Assembly: GCA_937625935.1 (NCBI GenBank)
Contig: OW569350.1
Span: 372,001-436,000 of the forward strand
Origin: Tetramitus jugosus
Taxonomy: Eukaryota > Heterolobosea > Eutetramitea > Acrasida > Vahlkampfiidae
Direction: 5' to 3'
Length of the DNA: 64,000 nt
The position numbers and the translations under genes were made by a program. This document shows, in pieces, positions 38,501 through 47,574 of this stretch. Within the stretch, counting starts at the first letter, position 1; each line of letters opens with the position of its first letter. The notes below the pieces were generated by a model, which saw only the letters and a program-made list of their open reading frames with translations, did no database searches and was not told the DNA's origin.

Positions 38501-38658
38501 CATCAGTAACAGCTCATGTTGTCATATCGAGGAAAGACAGATCGATCGACAAAGGACTGGATGACATACTGCAAGGTTCCAGTGCTCACCTTAGACATCC
38601 GGAGTGGGTATACCAGTCAGTTCGAGACCTGAAATGTTCTCTTGGTGATGATTTGTAA
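35544..38658 (+). CDS. CHD1L: ALC1/CHD1L-type SNF2 remodeller with macrodomain and C-terminal BRCT
   Basis: Two exons, 35544-36710 and 36781-38658 (1014 residues); donor GTATGT, acceptor TTACAG, 70-nt intron in phase 0. The SNF2 ATPase has Walker A DDMGLGKT (about residue 70), VVDEAHRLKN (about 180), LLTGTPVHNN, and helicase C motifs STRAGGMGLNL and ERIYRIGQKRDV. A charged linker follows. A macrodomain at about 715-880 (VIGDATSPL, IINCVSDRGSWARGGF, MPRIGWGLPNFNW) should bind poly-ADP-ribose, which relieves autoinhibition in human ALC1. Residues about 930-1010 look like a BRCT domain (VKFVLYDL, IIENGGSVSS, HPEWVYQSV), absent from human ALC1. The expected role is DNA-damage chromatin relaxation. 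Confidence 0.9.
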
Positions 38659-39055
38659 CGTTTCTGGACGAAAAAGGAACGAATTACCTCAAGAAAGTCA
38701 CCAGCGAACTCGGAGTCCAACTCGATTTTCTTTTTTTTCAACGCGGATTTTTGTTGGCGGTCTTATCCATGCCAAAACGTCAAACAGTTGATTGATGACA
38801 AGGCATCCAGAGATTGGACATCCCCAAGACGACGATGATATCCGTGTACATAATAAAGGACAAACCACCCTACGACACTCCAGTTGGTCTCTTACTTGAA
38901 GAATCATCCCAACAAAACACAACAACAAAAACACGATAATTCCTCATCTTCTCACTGACAGTCAAACTCCACCCACACAACACACAGCACCCTGCCTTCA
39001 CAACTGCAGCAAAAATTTTTTGCCCACCCGCGACAGTCAACCTTCTCATCACTAC
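38659..39055. other. Intergenic region upstream of the MYB gene
   Basis: 397 bp; no gene supported. The open frame of the MYB gene extends 36 nt upstream to a TTG. An A/C-rich leader precedes the ATG. Minus-strand frames here are short and unlike any family. Confidence 0.35.
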
Positions 39056-41746
39056 ATGAGCAATAGCCACCCTTACACGACAAACACTGAAATCATGCGA
39101 CACAAGAGCAACAGCAGCAGCAACACCACCGTTCAAAAAACACTGGAGCCTCATTTTGAATCGCAAAACATTAGTCATACATCCAATCCCTTTCACTTGG
39201 CAAGCTCTCTGTTCAACAAAAACAGTAGCAGCACGACCACCACACCAAATACTCCGTCGAATTCCTCCTTTACCAACCCCCATCACCACCACACCAGTCC
39301 AACTACGACGGAACAATTACCGCCCATTTCTAGCTTTGGCCTCTTTTCAAACGGCAACAAGACACCTTCCTCTACGACCATTTCTCCTACTACGGCAGGT
39401 CTCTCATCATCGTCACGGATACATCATCATCATCAGCTCGAACACCACAACACCAACAACAACAACAACAATAGCTATCCATATCACCACTCGCAGCAAC
39501 AACAACCTTCCTCTGTAAATAGCAACCACAACCACCACAACAACAATAATTATCCTCATTACAACAATGAGAGCTACAACGTAGAAGAAGATGAAGAAAA
39601 TCACGATGATGACGATGATGAAGAAGAGGGAGATGATGATGAGGTAGCTGAAGCTTGGAACAACAGACACCAATATCAATATCATCCCCATGCTCAACAC
39701 AATCATCAACATCACCACAATCCTCACCACCACCACCACCACCATCAACAACAACAACAACATCAGCAGCACAATCATCACCACAATAACAACGGCTATC
39801 AACAACAACATTATCAACAACAACAACAACAGCCGCAATACTCTCCATCGCACAGTCGTCGAGTCAACAATGGCAGTGTCATGGAAGATGAAATTGACTA
39901 TAGCTCTGACTACAAGTACTATTCACCAACTACTACTAATAACAACAACAACAATGGAAATACATTACACCATGCTCCTCATTCACATCCTCAATATGAC
40001 AACAATAGCAACAACATGATGGATGATCATCATCATCCTTCGTTGCCTCCCATCTCATCACCCAACAACAGTATCATGTCTGATATGAGTGGTCATAGTA
40101 GTAGTAATGGTAGTAGGAACGGCATTAGTAATACTACGAATAGCAGTCATAGCAATAGTAATAATCAGGTACCAATGACACCGTCGACACCGACCAAGAA
40201 GAAGCGTCATTTTCTTCCAGATTTTTTCAATCATCTGATTGGTAATCGTCGAAGCAGCAGCAACAGTAGCAACAACAACAATAGTAGTAGTAGTAACGGT
40301 AGTGGTAGTAGTAGTGGTAGTACACGTGTCAAAGTTGCATCCATCTCCTTCTCCAAACAACCCATTTCTCATCAGAGAATCAAGCCTACGACAACAATCG
40401 AAGTGGAGAATGATCGACCCAATCTACCACCACTGATCGTGTCCAACAAGTCACCTCCATCGTCGAATCACTCTAGTCCACTGCATGCTCCAATCAATCC
40501 GCGTCATTCTTCTTCTACTTCTCATCATCATAATAGTCCTCAGCAACCTCACTACAATCATCACATGTCACCTCATTCGACGACCAATGGTGGTAGTGTA
40601 GCATCGACACCTTCATCGGCAACTTCGCCGTTGCGTTCACCAACGAGACACTCTCCCATGTACTCTCCCATGTCGTCTCATCCATATTATCACTCACCAC
40701 GTCATCGTGCTTCATCTGGAAATGGTAGCTTTAGTTCTCACCATCATCATTCACAGCAACAACAACAGCAACCAAAGCATCACACCTTTTCGCCTACTAC
40801 TTCTGCATCGTCGTCACCATCGACATCTTCATCGTCCTCTGCATTTACTCACTCGCAGCAGTATCAACAACAGCAACCTCAGCACTTGAATCGTCCAATA
40901 ATGGTTGATTCACCATCGAATGAAATTAGTGGTGCTGTTCCAATATCAGCTGCAGCAACAGCCACCAGCACACCACCTTCTCATTCATCTGCTTCGAATA
41001 GTGGTATTCCAGCACCATACCATAATCATCATCATCATTCTCATTCTCATAGTAATAATAACAGCAAGGGCAACAACTATCATTATGACAATAATGGACA
41101 ATCACCAACAACGAGCACAACCAAGTCAATGGGTGGCTTTGGTAAGTCAAATAGTCGCAGCAATAGTTTTAACAACAGCAATGGAATGTCTCATCATCCT
41201 CAGCATCAGCATCACGCCTATCCACAACAGCAATCACCACAGCATCAACATCATCATAACTCTTATACTCATCCATCATCATCCTACCAGTCAATGAATC
41301 ATAACAGTGGCCATAATCACCACCACAGCAACAATAATATGGTCAACTATTCTCAGTCACCTACCTCTCCGACATCAACGACGAATAGTAACACGACACC
41401 AACAATGACAGCAAGCCCCTCCTCTCCCACATCTCCATCGGGTAGCACTGTTGGTGATCGTCATTTGGTATTCAAGGCCTATGTTCCAAAATCAGAGAGA
41501 TCTTCTCGGTCAATGGCCAAGCCTACGGATTACAATACTGGACCATGGACAGACGAGGAGCATGATGCATTTTTACGTGGTTACAATTCTGTGGGCAGGC
41601 AGTGGAAGCGGATTGCAAGCTGCTATGTAAAAACAAGAGATCGAAGACAAGTTTCTTCTCATGCACAAAAGTATTTCCAAAGAGTGAGACAGGATGGAGG
41701 AATAGTGCCAACGTCACCAACAAGTGCCATGGACTCTGACTCTTGA
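39056..41746 (+). CDS. SHAQKYF-type MYB-like transcription factor with extreme low complexity
   Basis: An 896-residue protein. All but the last ~70 residues are His, Asn, Gln, Ser and Pro runs with one acidic block (EEDEENHDDDDDEEEGDDDE, about 180-200). The C-terminus (about 828-880) is a single MYB/SANT repeat, GPWTDEEHDAFLRGYNSVGR, then RIASCYVKTRDRRQVSSHAQ and KYF. The SHAQKYF third helix defines a class known from plants and Dictyostelium, where members bind TATCCA/GATA-like elements. It is nuclear by inference. Antisense open frames across the repeats are shadows. The first ATG is 39056. Confidence 0.82.
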   Translation: MSNSHPYTTNTEIMRHKSNSSSNTTVQKTLEPHFESQNISHTSNPFHLASSLFNKNSSSTTTTPNTPSNSSFTNPHHHHTSPTTTEQLPPISSFGLFSNGNKTPSSTTISPTTAGLSSSSRIHHHHQLEHHNTNNNNNNSYPYHHSQQQQPSSVNSNHNHHNNNNYPHYNNESYNVEEDEENHDDDDDEEEGDDDEVAEAWNNRHQYQYHPHAQHNHQHHHNPHHHHHHHQQQQQHQQHNHHHNNNGYQQQHYQQQQQQPQYSPSHSRRVNNGSVMEDEIDYSSDYKYYSPTTTNNNNNNGNTLHHAPHSHPQYDNNSNNMMDDHHHPSLPPISSPNNSIMSDMSGHSSSNGSRNGISNTTNSSHSNSNNQVPMTPSTPTKKKRHFLPDFFNHLIGNRRSSSNSSNNNNSSSSNGSGSSSGSTRVKVASISFSKQPISHQRIKPTTTIEVENDRPNLPPLIVSNKSPPSSNHSSPLHAPINPRHSSSTSHHHNSPQQPHYNHHMSPHSTTNGGSVASTPSSATSPLRSPTRHSPMYSPMSSHPYYHSPRHRASSGNGSFSSHHHHSQQQQQQPKHHTFSPTTSASSSPSTSSSSSAFTHSQQYQQQQPQHLNRPIMVDSPSNEISGAVPISAAATATSTPPSHSSASNSGIPAPYHNHHHHSHSHSNNNSKGNNYHYDNNGQSPTTSTTKSMGGFGKSNSRSNSFNNSNGMSHHPQHQHHAYPQQQSPQHQHHHNSYTHPSSSYQSMNHNSGHNHHHSNNNMVNYSQSPTSPTSTTNSNTTPTMTASPSSPTSPSGSTVGDRHLVFKAYVPKSERSSRSMAKPTDYNTGPWTDEEHDAFLRGYNSVGRQWKRIASCYVKTRDRRQVSSHAQKYFQRVRQDGGIVPTSPTSAMDSDS

Positions 41747-41910
41747 TTGACCAGATTTTGACCGTGTCGTCATTGACACCCGACATTGGTCAATAATAAA
41801 TCTCCGAATTCTTTCAATTTCACAAAACGCGACAAAAGAAATTCCGAACAACAAAACACCAAAAACATCAAACAGCAAAAGAATCACATTTCAATTAGAG
41901 ATATCCAACA

Positions 41911-42618
41911 ATGACTGAACCATCCAAACCAAAAAGAGTCATATTCCTCGACTTGGACGACACACTCTATCCTAAATCCAGTGGAATTCACACTTGTGTT
42001 GCTCAACGCATTGCTCAATACCTGTCTGAAGAGCTTCAAATTGAGAATGCCAATGAAAAGTCATATGAACTCTATAGAACGCATGGTACGACTCTACGTG
42101 GACTCATTCATGAAGGTTATCAGATTGAACCACTCGTCTCTTTTTACCACTATGCTCACACTGGTTTCAGCTACGAAGGACGGTTGACCAAGGAAGATGT
42201 TGAATTGAAGAACATTTTGAAACGACTCAGAGAGAGCACCACAGCCTCAAGTGTCTCCCTTTACTTGTTTACCAACTCAGATTTGGGTCATGCGACTCGT
42301 GTCATGGACTATTTGGGAATTGGAGAAATGTTTGATGGTTTGGTGGCGTTTGAGCATTTGGGGTTGGATTGTAAACCTCATGTGAGCTCTTTTGAGATTG
42401 CGATGAAAATGGCGGGAGTTGATTCTCTACAGTGGCGGCAAAATGAAATGGAAATTTATTTCTTTGATGACAATATTCAGAATGTGAGAGCTGCGGTTGA
42501 GCTAGGATGGACAAAGGTTGTATGGATGAACGAACAACAGTTGCCTAATCATGATAATGTGATTCACTGTGAAACTTTTTATCAATTGGAGCAGGTGTGC
42601 CCTGAATTGTTGCAATGA
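41911..42618 (+). CDS. HAD hydrolase, SDT1/PHM8-type nucleotidase
   Basis: A 235-residue HAD-superfamily hydrolase like yeast Sdt1/Phm8 and plant relatives, which dephosphorylate pyrimidine nucleotides or lysophosphatidate. Motif I is FLDLDDTLYPKSSGI. The cap region has YRTHGTTLRGL (family Y--yG-tl-Gl). Motif II is LFTNSDLGHA, motif III Lys is in LDCKPHVSSFEIAM, and motif IV is YFFDDNIQNVRAA. ATG at 41911 (CAACAATG). Confidence 0.87.
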   Translation: MTEPSKPKRVIFLDLDDTLYPKSSGIHTCVAQRIAQYLSEELQIENANEKSYELYRTHGTTLRGLIHEGYQIEPLVSFYHYAHTGFSYEGRLTKEDVELKNILKRLRESTTASSVSLYLFTNSDLGHATRVMDYLGIGEMFDGLVAFEHLGLDCKPHVSSFEIAMKMAGVDSLQWRQNEMEIYFFDDNIQNVRAAVELGWTKVVWMNEQQLPNHDNVIHCETFYQLEQVCPELLQ

Positions 42619-43235
42619 TCTGAGTTACAAACATCCACACTCTCATTGATTTCCATCGATGCAACTGCAGATCCTGACTAATGAATGTCTTATGTTTCCA
42701 TGTGATCTCGTTTTTTATACAACACTTAGGTGCTCTTTATCTTCTTGTTTCTTTTGTGATCTTGCGGTGGGCCACTCAGGTAAGAAGTTGAAGTATGTTA
42801 CTCCCGGACCCTACCACACAGTGTTTATCACTATTGATAATTGTGTCATACTTCTGGGTACTGTTCTTTTGGTTGTCTGGGACTTTTTGAACAGGGGGAT
42901 ACGGGTGAAAAGAGTCTTCTACCTTGAGTCATGGCTACATTTCTTTTGGTCAAGTTTCCCTTAAAGTATCAGCTGACCGCCTTTCCAACTAATAGAGTCG
43001 AACCATACGGGGTATTGTCCCATCATCACAGTTTGTTCTACAGACTCTAGGAGTAGCCTCTAACGTAGAAAGACACTCGCATTCAGGTATTTGGAACACA
43101 TAATTTTCAGCAACTCATGAGATCTCGGTGAATTCTGACGAGTAGGTATAAAGATATTTACGATCCTTGCCACGATTGCTCATTTATTGACTTGTTTTGT
43201 GAGTGACGACCTGTAGGGCGAATTTTTTTAAAATA
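42619..43235. other. Intergenic DNA downstream of the SDT1-type gene
   Basis: About 617 bp. A 101-codon frame at 42659-42964 has no recognisable features and unusual composition. Part may be 3' flank of the retroelement on the minus strand. No tRNA or repeat is convincing here. Confidence 0.35.
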
Positions 43236-43359
43236 CAACCAGTCGGTTGCGCTTTTATTTCTTTGTTGCCCTCTGTACTTGCAGTACTTGTTTGCTTCAT
43301 GACGGCAGAATGCCGTCATTGTTGTTTTTTGTTGTTAATGCTTGCAGAGCATTAACAAC
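43236..43359. repeat. Series of four perfect hairpins at the 3' side of the retroelement
   Basis: Four perfect inverted repeats in 124 bp: CAACC-AGTC-GGTTG (43236-43249), GTACT-TGC-AGTAC (43275-43287), ATGACGGCA-GAA-TGCCGTCAT (43299-43319) and GTTGTTAATGCT-TGCAG-AGCATTAACAAC (43331-43359). Stems are 5, 5, 9 and 12 bp and lengthen toward the retroelement ORF. The largest contains the ORF stop codon. Confidence 0.85.
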
Positions 43360-44263
43360 CGTCAAGTTCTTTGGAGCTCGTGAAGAGGCGATGCATCACC
43401 TCAAGACACTTCCTCTTGTGTACAAATAGTTTAGCTTTTCTCTCTGCTTCGTCCTTCGTCATTCCATTCTTCGTTAGTCCTCTCGTTACTTGCTTCGTAG
43501 CTCGTGTTTCTACTCCCAACATACCAAGCATGTACTCCTTACTTGTTTTCCTCTCAGTGTTCATCTTAAGCCTACCGTTGCGCCACTTCTGATTGTCGAA
43601 CCAAAGATCCACAGATTTAGCTCTGTGTATTCCTAACTTTCCTAGTTTTTCCGAAATTTCCTCCAGACGCCTAGCTATCACAGCTACCGGACATTTTATC
43701 AGACAATGCAACACTGTCTCTTGTCTAAAGCCACACTTTGGACATGACGTGTCCATATTCTTCAACTGATAGAGTTGTTCTATGACCCCTTTAGTGTGCA
43801 ATGTATGGCTCTTAATCTGTGCTACAAACCACTCCATCTTTCTGTCGATTCTGAACGGGCATTGCATGAACGAAAAATCCGTTGAACCACCCAAGCACTT
43901 CTTCTGAATCCACCACACACCTTCTTCTCCAACTCTATCTCTATGCTTTCGAAGAAAGGCATTCCACATTTGCTGTTTTTCTTTGATCTCATAATTATCT
44001 TTGAACATGAGTTGCGGTGGAGTTGCGGACCCGCAGATGACATGAGTGCCATTGCAACGTAATAAATCGAGCACGGCAAGCATGTTTCGATATCTCGCAG
44101 GGCTGATTTCCTCAAGCGAGTCCAACATGAGTCTGCGTGCTTCACTATCCCTTTTCCCCTTCAACATGCTCGTAATAAACCACGCTGTGTTCACTACAAG
44201 TGATTCCTCAATTTTCCTGAGACCAAAACCTCCGTTGTTCGAAGATTGTGTTTGAACGCCCGT
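43236..44263 (-). mobile_element. 5'-truncated non-LTR retrotransposon remnant (C-terminal part of reverse transcriptase ORF)
   Basis: An open frame of about 303 codons (43352-44263) without a proper start matches the region after the RT domain of LINE-type polyproteins. It begins NNGGFGLRKIEESLVVNTAW, the 'GGLGLR----n-al--kW' signature. Further on comes a zinc knuckle, CPKCGFRQETVLHCLIKC (CX2CX8HX4C), of the zf-RVT kind. The endonuclease and RT catalytic parts are missing, as expected from 5' truncation on insertion. The frame is intact through the zinc knuckle, so the copy may be fairly young. The 3' side carries the hairpins; no long poly(A) is evident. The truncated end lies about 45 bp from the next gene's ATG. 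Confidence 0.75.
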
Positions 44264-44307
44264 TTATGTCCGTTTTTCTGTAAACTTTTAACAAACGAAT
44301 CAACAAG

Positions 44308-45270
44308 ATGGAGGAAGCGAGCTCTCATGTAATAAGAGAAATATTGGATGTTGTGGAAAACTGCATCTCAAGAATGAGTGAGGAACTTAGAGTAAAGTTC
44401 AGCGACCATATGGAAGGGGCAAAGCAACTCACAAGTCTTACCAGTAAAAAGAGGGTTTTAGAGCAAATCCGAAATTTATCATCTAGACTCTCGGATGGAC
44501 AACTGGACCCTGAAAAATCAACGAGGACAATTGAAAATCCTGTTAAAGCTTCAGAAATTCTAGTGTACAAGTTTTTGGAGCAGATTCGAATTGGTCCGAA
44601 GGTTCATTTCTTCTTTGACTCTCCAAAAGAGTTCTACATTGCCACTCTTGACGCGGGGTATGATGAGGAAACAAATCAACAGGGAGAGTTCTTGACATAC
44701 AGTCAAGCTCGAAACAGTGAAATTGGTAGATACTTCCGAGAGATCGAAAAAATGCTGACCGAAGATGATTTGGATGAAGAACGTTTAAGTTTAGGTGCGA
44801 AAAATCTTCTTGTCCAGTTGTCAGTGTTAGATTTAGTCACCAGAATCTGTAGTTTGACTGATGTCACAACAAATTACGATAACTTCGGATTTGCGACTCG
44901 TACAGAGAAGCTGGTGATCATTGATTTTGTCGCTGCATTGACTCTTACTCCAGAGGAAAACTACCAATCTTTCTTGAAGGGAAATGGTCAACGTGCCTAC
45001 CAAGACTCAAGTGATCCCGTCATTCGATATGCCTTTTGCACGAGAGATATCGCCAGAAGGAAGAAATCTGCGAGAGAAGTTTTTCTTCGATTAGGAAAAG
45101 AATCACTGTTGAGAGCAGTTCGTGATGCCCACCGATACACTCATGATATTTTCTCAGCACTTCAGCTCAAGGCAAACGCTCTGGATTTTTTTGTCGACCG
45201 TGTCGAACGGGTCATCGAAGTATTTTCAGAAGGTTTGAATAAGGAGACAGAAGATGTATTGGTAAGTTGA
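44308..45270 (+). CDS. Hypothetical helical protein, 320 aa
   Basis: I do not recognise this protein. It is largely alpha-helical and charged, with no signal peptide or membrane helix. The tail, VDRVERVIEVFSEGLNKETED, vaguely recalls the end of translin, but the rest does not match. The reading frame ends with GTA AGT TGA, where GTAAGT is a good splice donor (from 45262), so the true C-terminus may come from a further exon. In-phase candidates begin at 45356 (after TTGCCGCAG) and 46106 (after ATTCTTAG). Its ATG lies about 45 bp from the truncated end of a retrotransposon. Confidence 0.6.
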   Translation: MEEASSHVIREILDVVENCISRMSEELRVKFSDHMEGAKQLTSLTSKKRVLEQIRNLSSRLSDGQLDPEKSTRTIENPVKASEILVYKFLEQIRIGPKVHFFFDSPKEFYIATLDAGYDEETNQQGEFLTYSQARNSEIGRYFREIEKMLTEDDLDEERLSLGAKNLLVQLSVLDLVTRICSLTDVTTNYDNFGFATRTEKLVIIDFVAALTLTPEENYQSFLKGNGQRAYQDSSDPVIRYAFCTRDIARRKKSAREVFLRLGKESLLRAVRDAHRYTHDIFSALQLKANALDFFVDRVERVIEVFSEGLNKETEDVLVS

Positions 45271-45331
45271 AGCTTATGGCCTGCAATAAGAGCTGGATTC
45301 TCGCAGCAGTTGGGCCCACCTTAATTGTTTT

Positions 45332-45957
45332 TAATTCAAATCTTTATTGCCGCAGAAATTTTTTTACGAGTTCTACAGAAACATCTATCTTCATTCTTTT
45401 GCAAGAACTCAATGCTTTCACCTTCTTTGAAGGAGAGTTCCTGAGCACCTTGAGCATCATAATCGTACGTAATGGCAGTTGTGGTTACTTTGTTGGATGG
45501 CGCCGCACTAGAAGCAACAGAGTGAGCAACTGGTTGATTCTCAACGACAGTTCTACAAAGTTTCCCCTTCGTACGTCCATCTCACCAAGCCACCAGCTAG
45601 ATTCTTGTCCAACACGACCAATTTATCATTCTCCTTGAAAGATAGCTCTCCTTGTTCAGTAGGATCATAATCGTACAGAGCTCTCACCATCTCTCCGCTC
45701 GACTGAGATAATGGAGCAGGTGCACTAGTACTTACAAATGATGGAGGTGTGTTGTTGAGGTACACTGGCTCAATCGTAGGTGAGAGCATAGGTGGAGGGA
45801 TCAATGTTGGTGAGATTGGAGTTTGTGTCGATGAGACCGAAGATGGTGATCCAATAGTAGGAGTATTGTTAAAGGACTGTGGTCTGGAGGAGACTGGAGT
45901 CGAGGAGGGACACTTCCCGCATTGACCAATGCATCTGACTGTGATTTTGTGATGCAA
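45332..45957 (-). pseudogene. Decayed tandem-SH3 protein gene
   Basis: An open segment (45553-45957) has a Pro/Ser/Thr-rich linker, then the first half of an SH3 domain (ALYDYDPTEQGELSFKENDK). The second half (SSWWLGEMDVRRGNFVEL) continues in another frame from about 45605, as if one base were lost. A second one-base shift near 45547 leads into a linker and a second SH3 start (AITYDYDAQGAQELSFKEGE), which then stops without the conserved WW and ALYDY partner strands. No start-bearing 5' part is found nearby. This is either a pseudogene fragment or a region of sequencing indels. SH3 domains bind Pro-rich ligands. Confidence 0.65.
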
Positions 45958-46176
45958 ATCCTTTACATTTTATTTACTAATGTTAATTTCGGTGAATTTG
46001 TCCCACAAGTCACCCTTGTATTGTCCATAGTCTGTGCTGCTGTCATGTACTCCACTGTCACTGATCATTTGTGGTAGGCATGACAATAATCTAATCGATT
46101 CTTAGGAGCGAAACCAACTATTACAGCTCATTGGTCAACGCTCAAGCAATAACGCAGGATTGCAGCAAACTCCCAT

Positions 46177-47361
46177 TTACGAACAGTTTATAACGATTGC
46201 CGCCAATGTTGCAACACTAACAACCAAAGAGATTGAGAAGGATGAGAGCATTGAGGGGCCGGACGAAATTTCATCACTCACTGCCTCACTGTACTGGTTA
46301 AAGTAACTCGTGAGAGAAGTGGACAATGGATCCATTGCTGCCCAATAGTTCTTTAACCTGTGACACATAAATGAATCATTGTCTTCACAACGGACCGTAA
46401 ACTTTTGGTTGACATGGTAGTAGCCTAGTGCAGTTGATGGTTGGCCAGTCACGAAATCTTCCTGAAGGTCAAATGTTGTGCCATATTCAGACACGTAACG
46501 TCGAGATTGAGGCACGTATTGATTCAGTGCAATTGCAAACTTTTTGTTTCCTACTCTTGGAGAGCCAAACGTTCGAAGCTTCACGCTCACAGCATCAACA
46601 GTTGTCACATTGACCATGCTTCTCACAACTTGCATCTGGTATCTAGTATCTAGCGAAGCCACTGTGGCAAGGGCACCTCCCAAACTGTGACCCGTAAATG
46701 TAATTTGTGTGATTGTTGTGTGATTACACAGGATATCATTTAGGAATTGGAGGTGGAAAGATCGAATGCGTTGATAATAGCCATTGAATCCATCATGAAT
46801 ACCACCACAACTATTCGTGTACACACAGTCAATTCTGTTCATTTCAAAGTTGGTAATCCAATTGTACACTGTTCCCTTGGTTGCAGAAGTTTCTGTTCCT
46901 CTAAATGAAACAACGAGCTCTCTAATCAATTGATCGATTTAACAGTTGTCGTGTGAGAAGATTGTCAACTTTCAATCTTTAATCCTTTAAGAAGAAAAAG
47001 AAAAAACATACGTCTGGCAACTATTCAGGAAATATTTGGCCTGAAGGTTAATTTCATCCTTGGGAACGTACGATGAGAACACTTTGATCATCTCCCAATC
47101 ATTTTGGCACCCAGAGTCCACAACTTGCGTATCATTAAACTGCAAAACTGTTGGTGAATAAGGGTAATAAGCAAGCTTTGCAAATCGAACATAATTTCGA
47201 TCCTCCAACATCATGGTTTCAGTGGCTCGTTCACTTGCTGAGCTCGCATTCACAACAAGCAACGACAACAACAAAACAGAACAACACCACAAACAGAAGA
47301 GAAAGTTGCGTGTGAATCTGACACTGTTCATTTGAGAAAATAGAGGAAAAGAAGCCTTCAT
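46177..47361 (-). CDS. Secreted class 3 lipase
   Basis: Two exons on the minus strand, 47361-47012 and 46921-46177 (364 residues); donor GTATGT, acceptor GATTAG, 90-nt intron, split Thr codon. A signal peptide covers about residues 1-43 (LFCLWCCSVLLLSLLVV). The lipase domain has VVSFRGTETS, the nucleophile elbow TGHSLGGALA (catalytic Ser), and RTFGSPRVGN, with YYHVN near the likely catalytic His. The C-terminus ends with a hydrophobic stretch (SISLVVSVATLAAIVI) after a small-residue region, which could be a GPI or membrane tail. It hydrolyses glycerolipids, probably in phagosomes or outside the cell. Confidence 0.88.
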
Positions 47362-47574
47362 GATTGCGTCTCGGTCAATTGTTGTCAGAAATTGGTGTTT
47401 GTGGGGTTTGACGTTTTGTCCGTGCGTAATCCTTTGAGAGGTTCGTCAACATAAACATCATTTGGAAGAATCCATTGTCAGTCGGAAATAAAATTCAGTC
47501 GGTGTTTTGAGAAAATTGCGACAAACCGCTCCGCTAATTGGATCAAAAAACCAAAACAGTTGAGACAAACGACA

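Noticed and set aside
39390-39853. Two minus-strand open frames of about 150 codons across the MYB gene
   Set aside because: They are shadows of CAN/CAC repeats that lack stops on the other strand; the products are Val/Leu/Asp monotony without ATG-supported structure.
42659-42964. 101-codon frame downstream of the SDT1-type gene
   Set aside because: Composition (Cys, Phe, Leu rich) and lack of motifs fit non-coding DNA.
42960-43080. Possible tRNA on the minus strand (GGTTCGACTC at about 42992-43001)
   Set aside because: T stem does not pair and no D or anticodon arm can be built upstream.
44308-45270. Assignment of the unknown helical protein to translin/TRAX
   Set aside because: Only the terminal NKET-containing helix is similar; the core helices and catalytic acidic residues of TRAX do not align.
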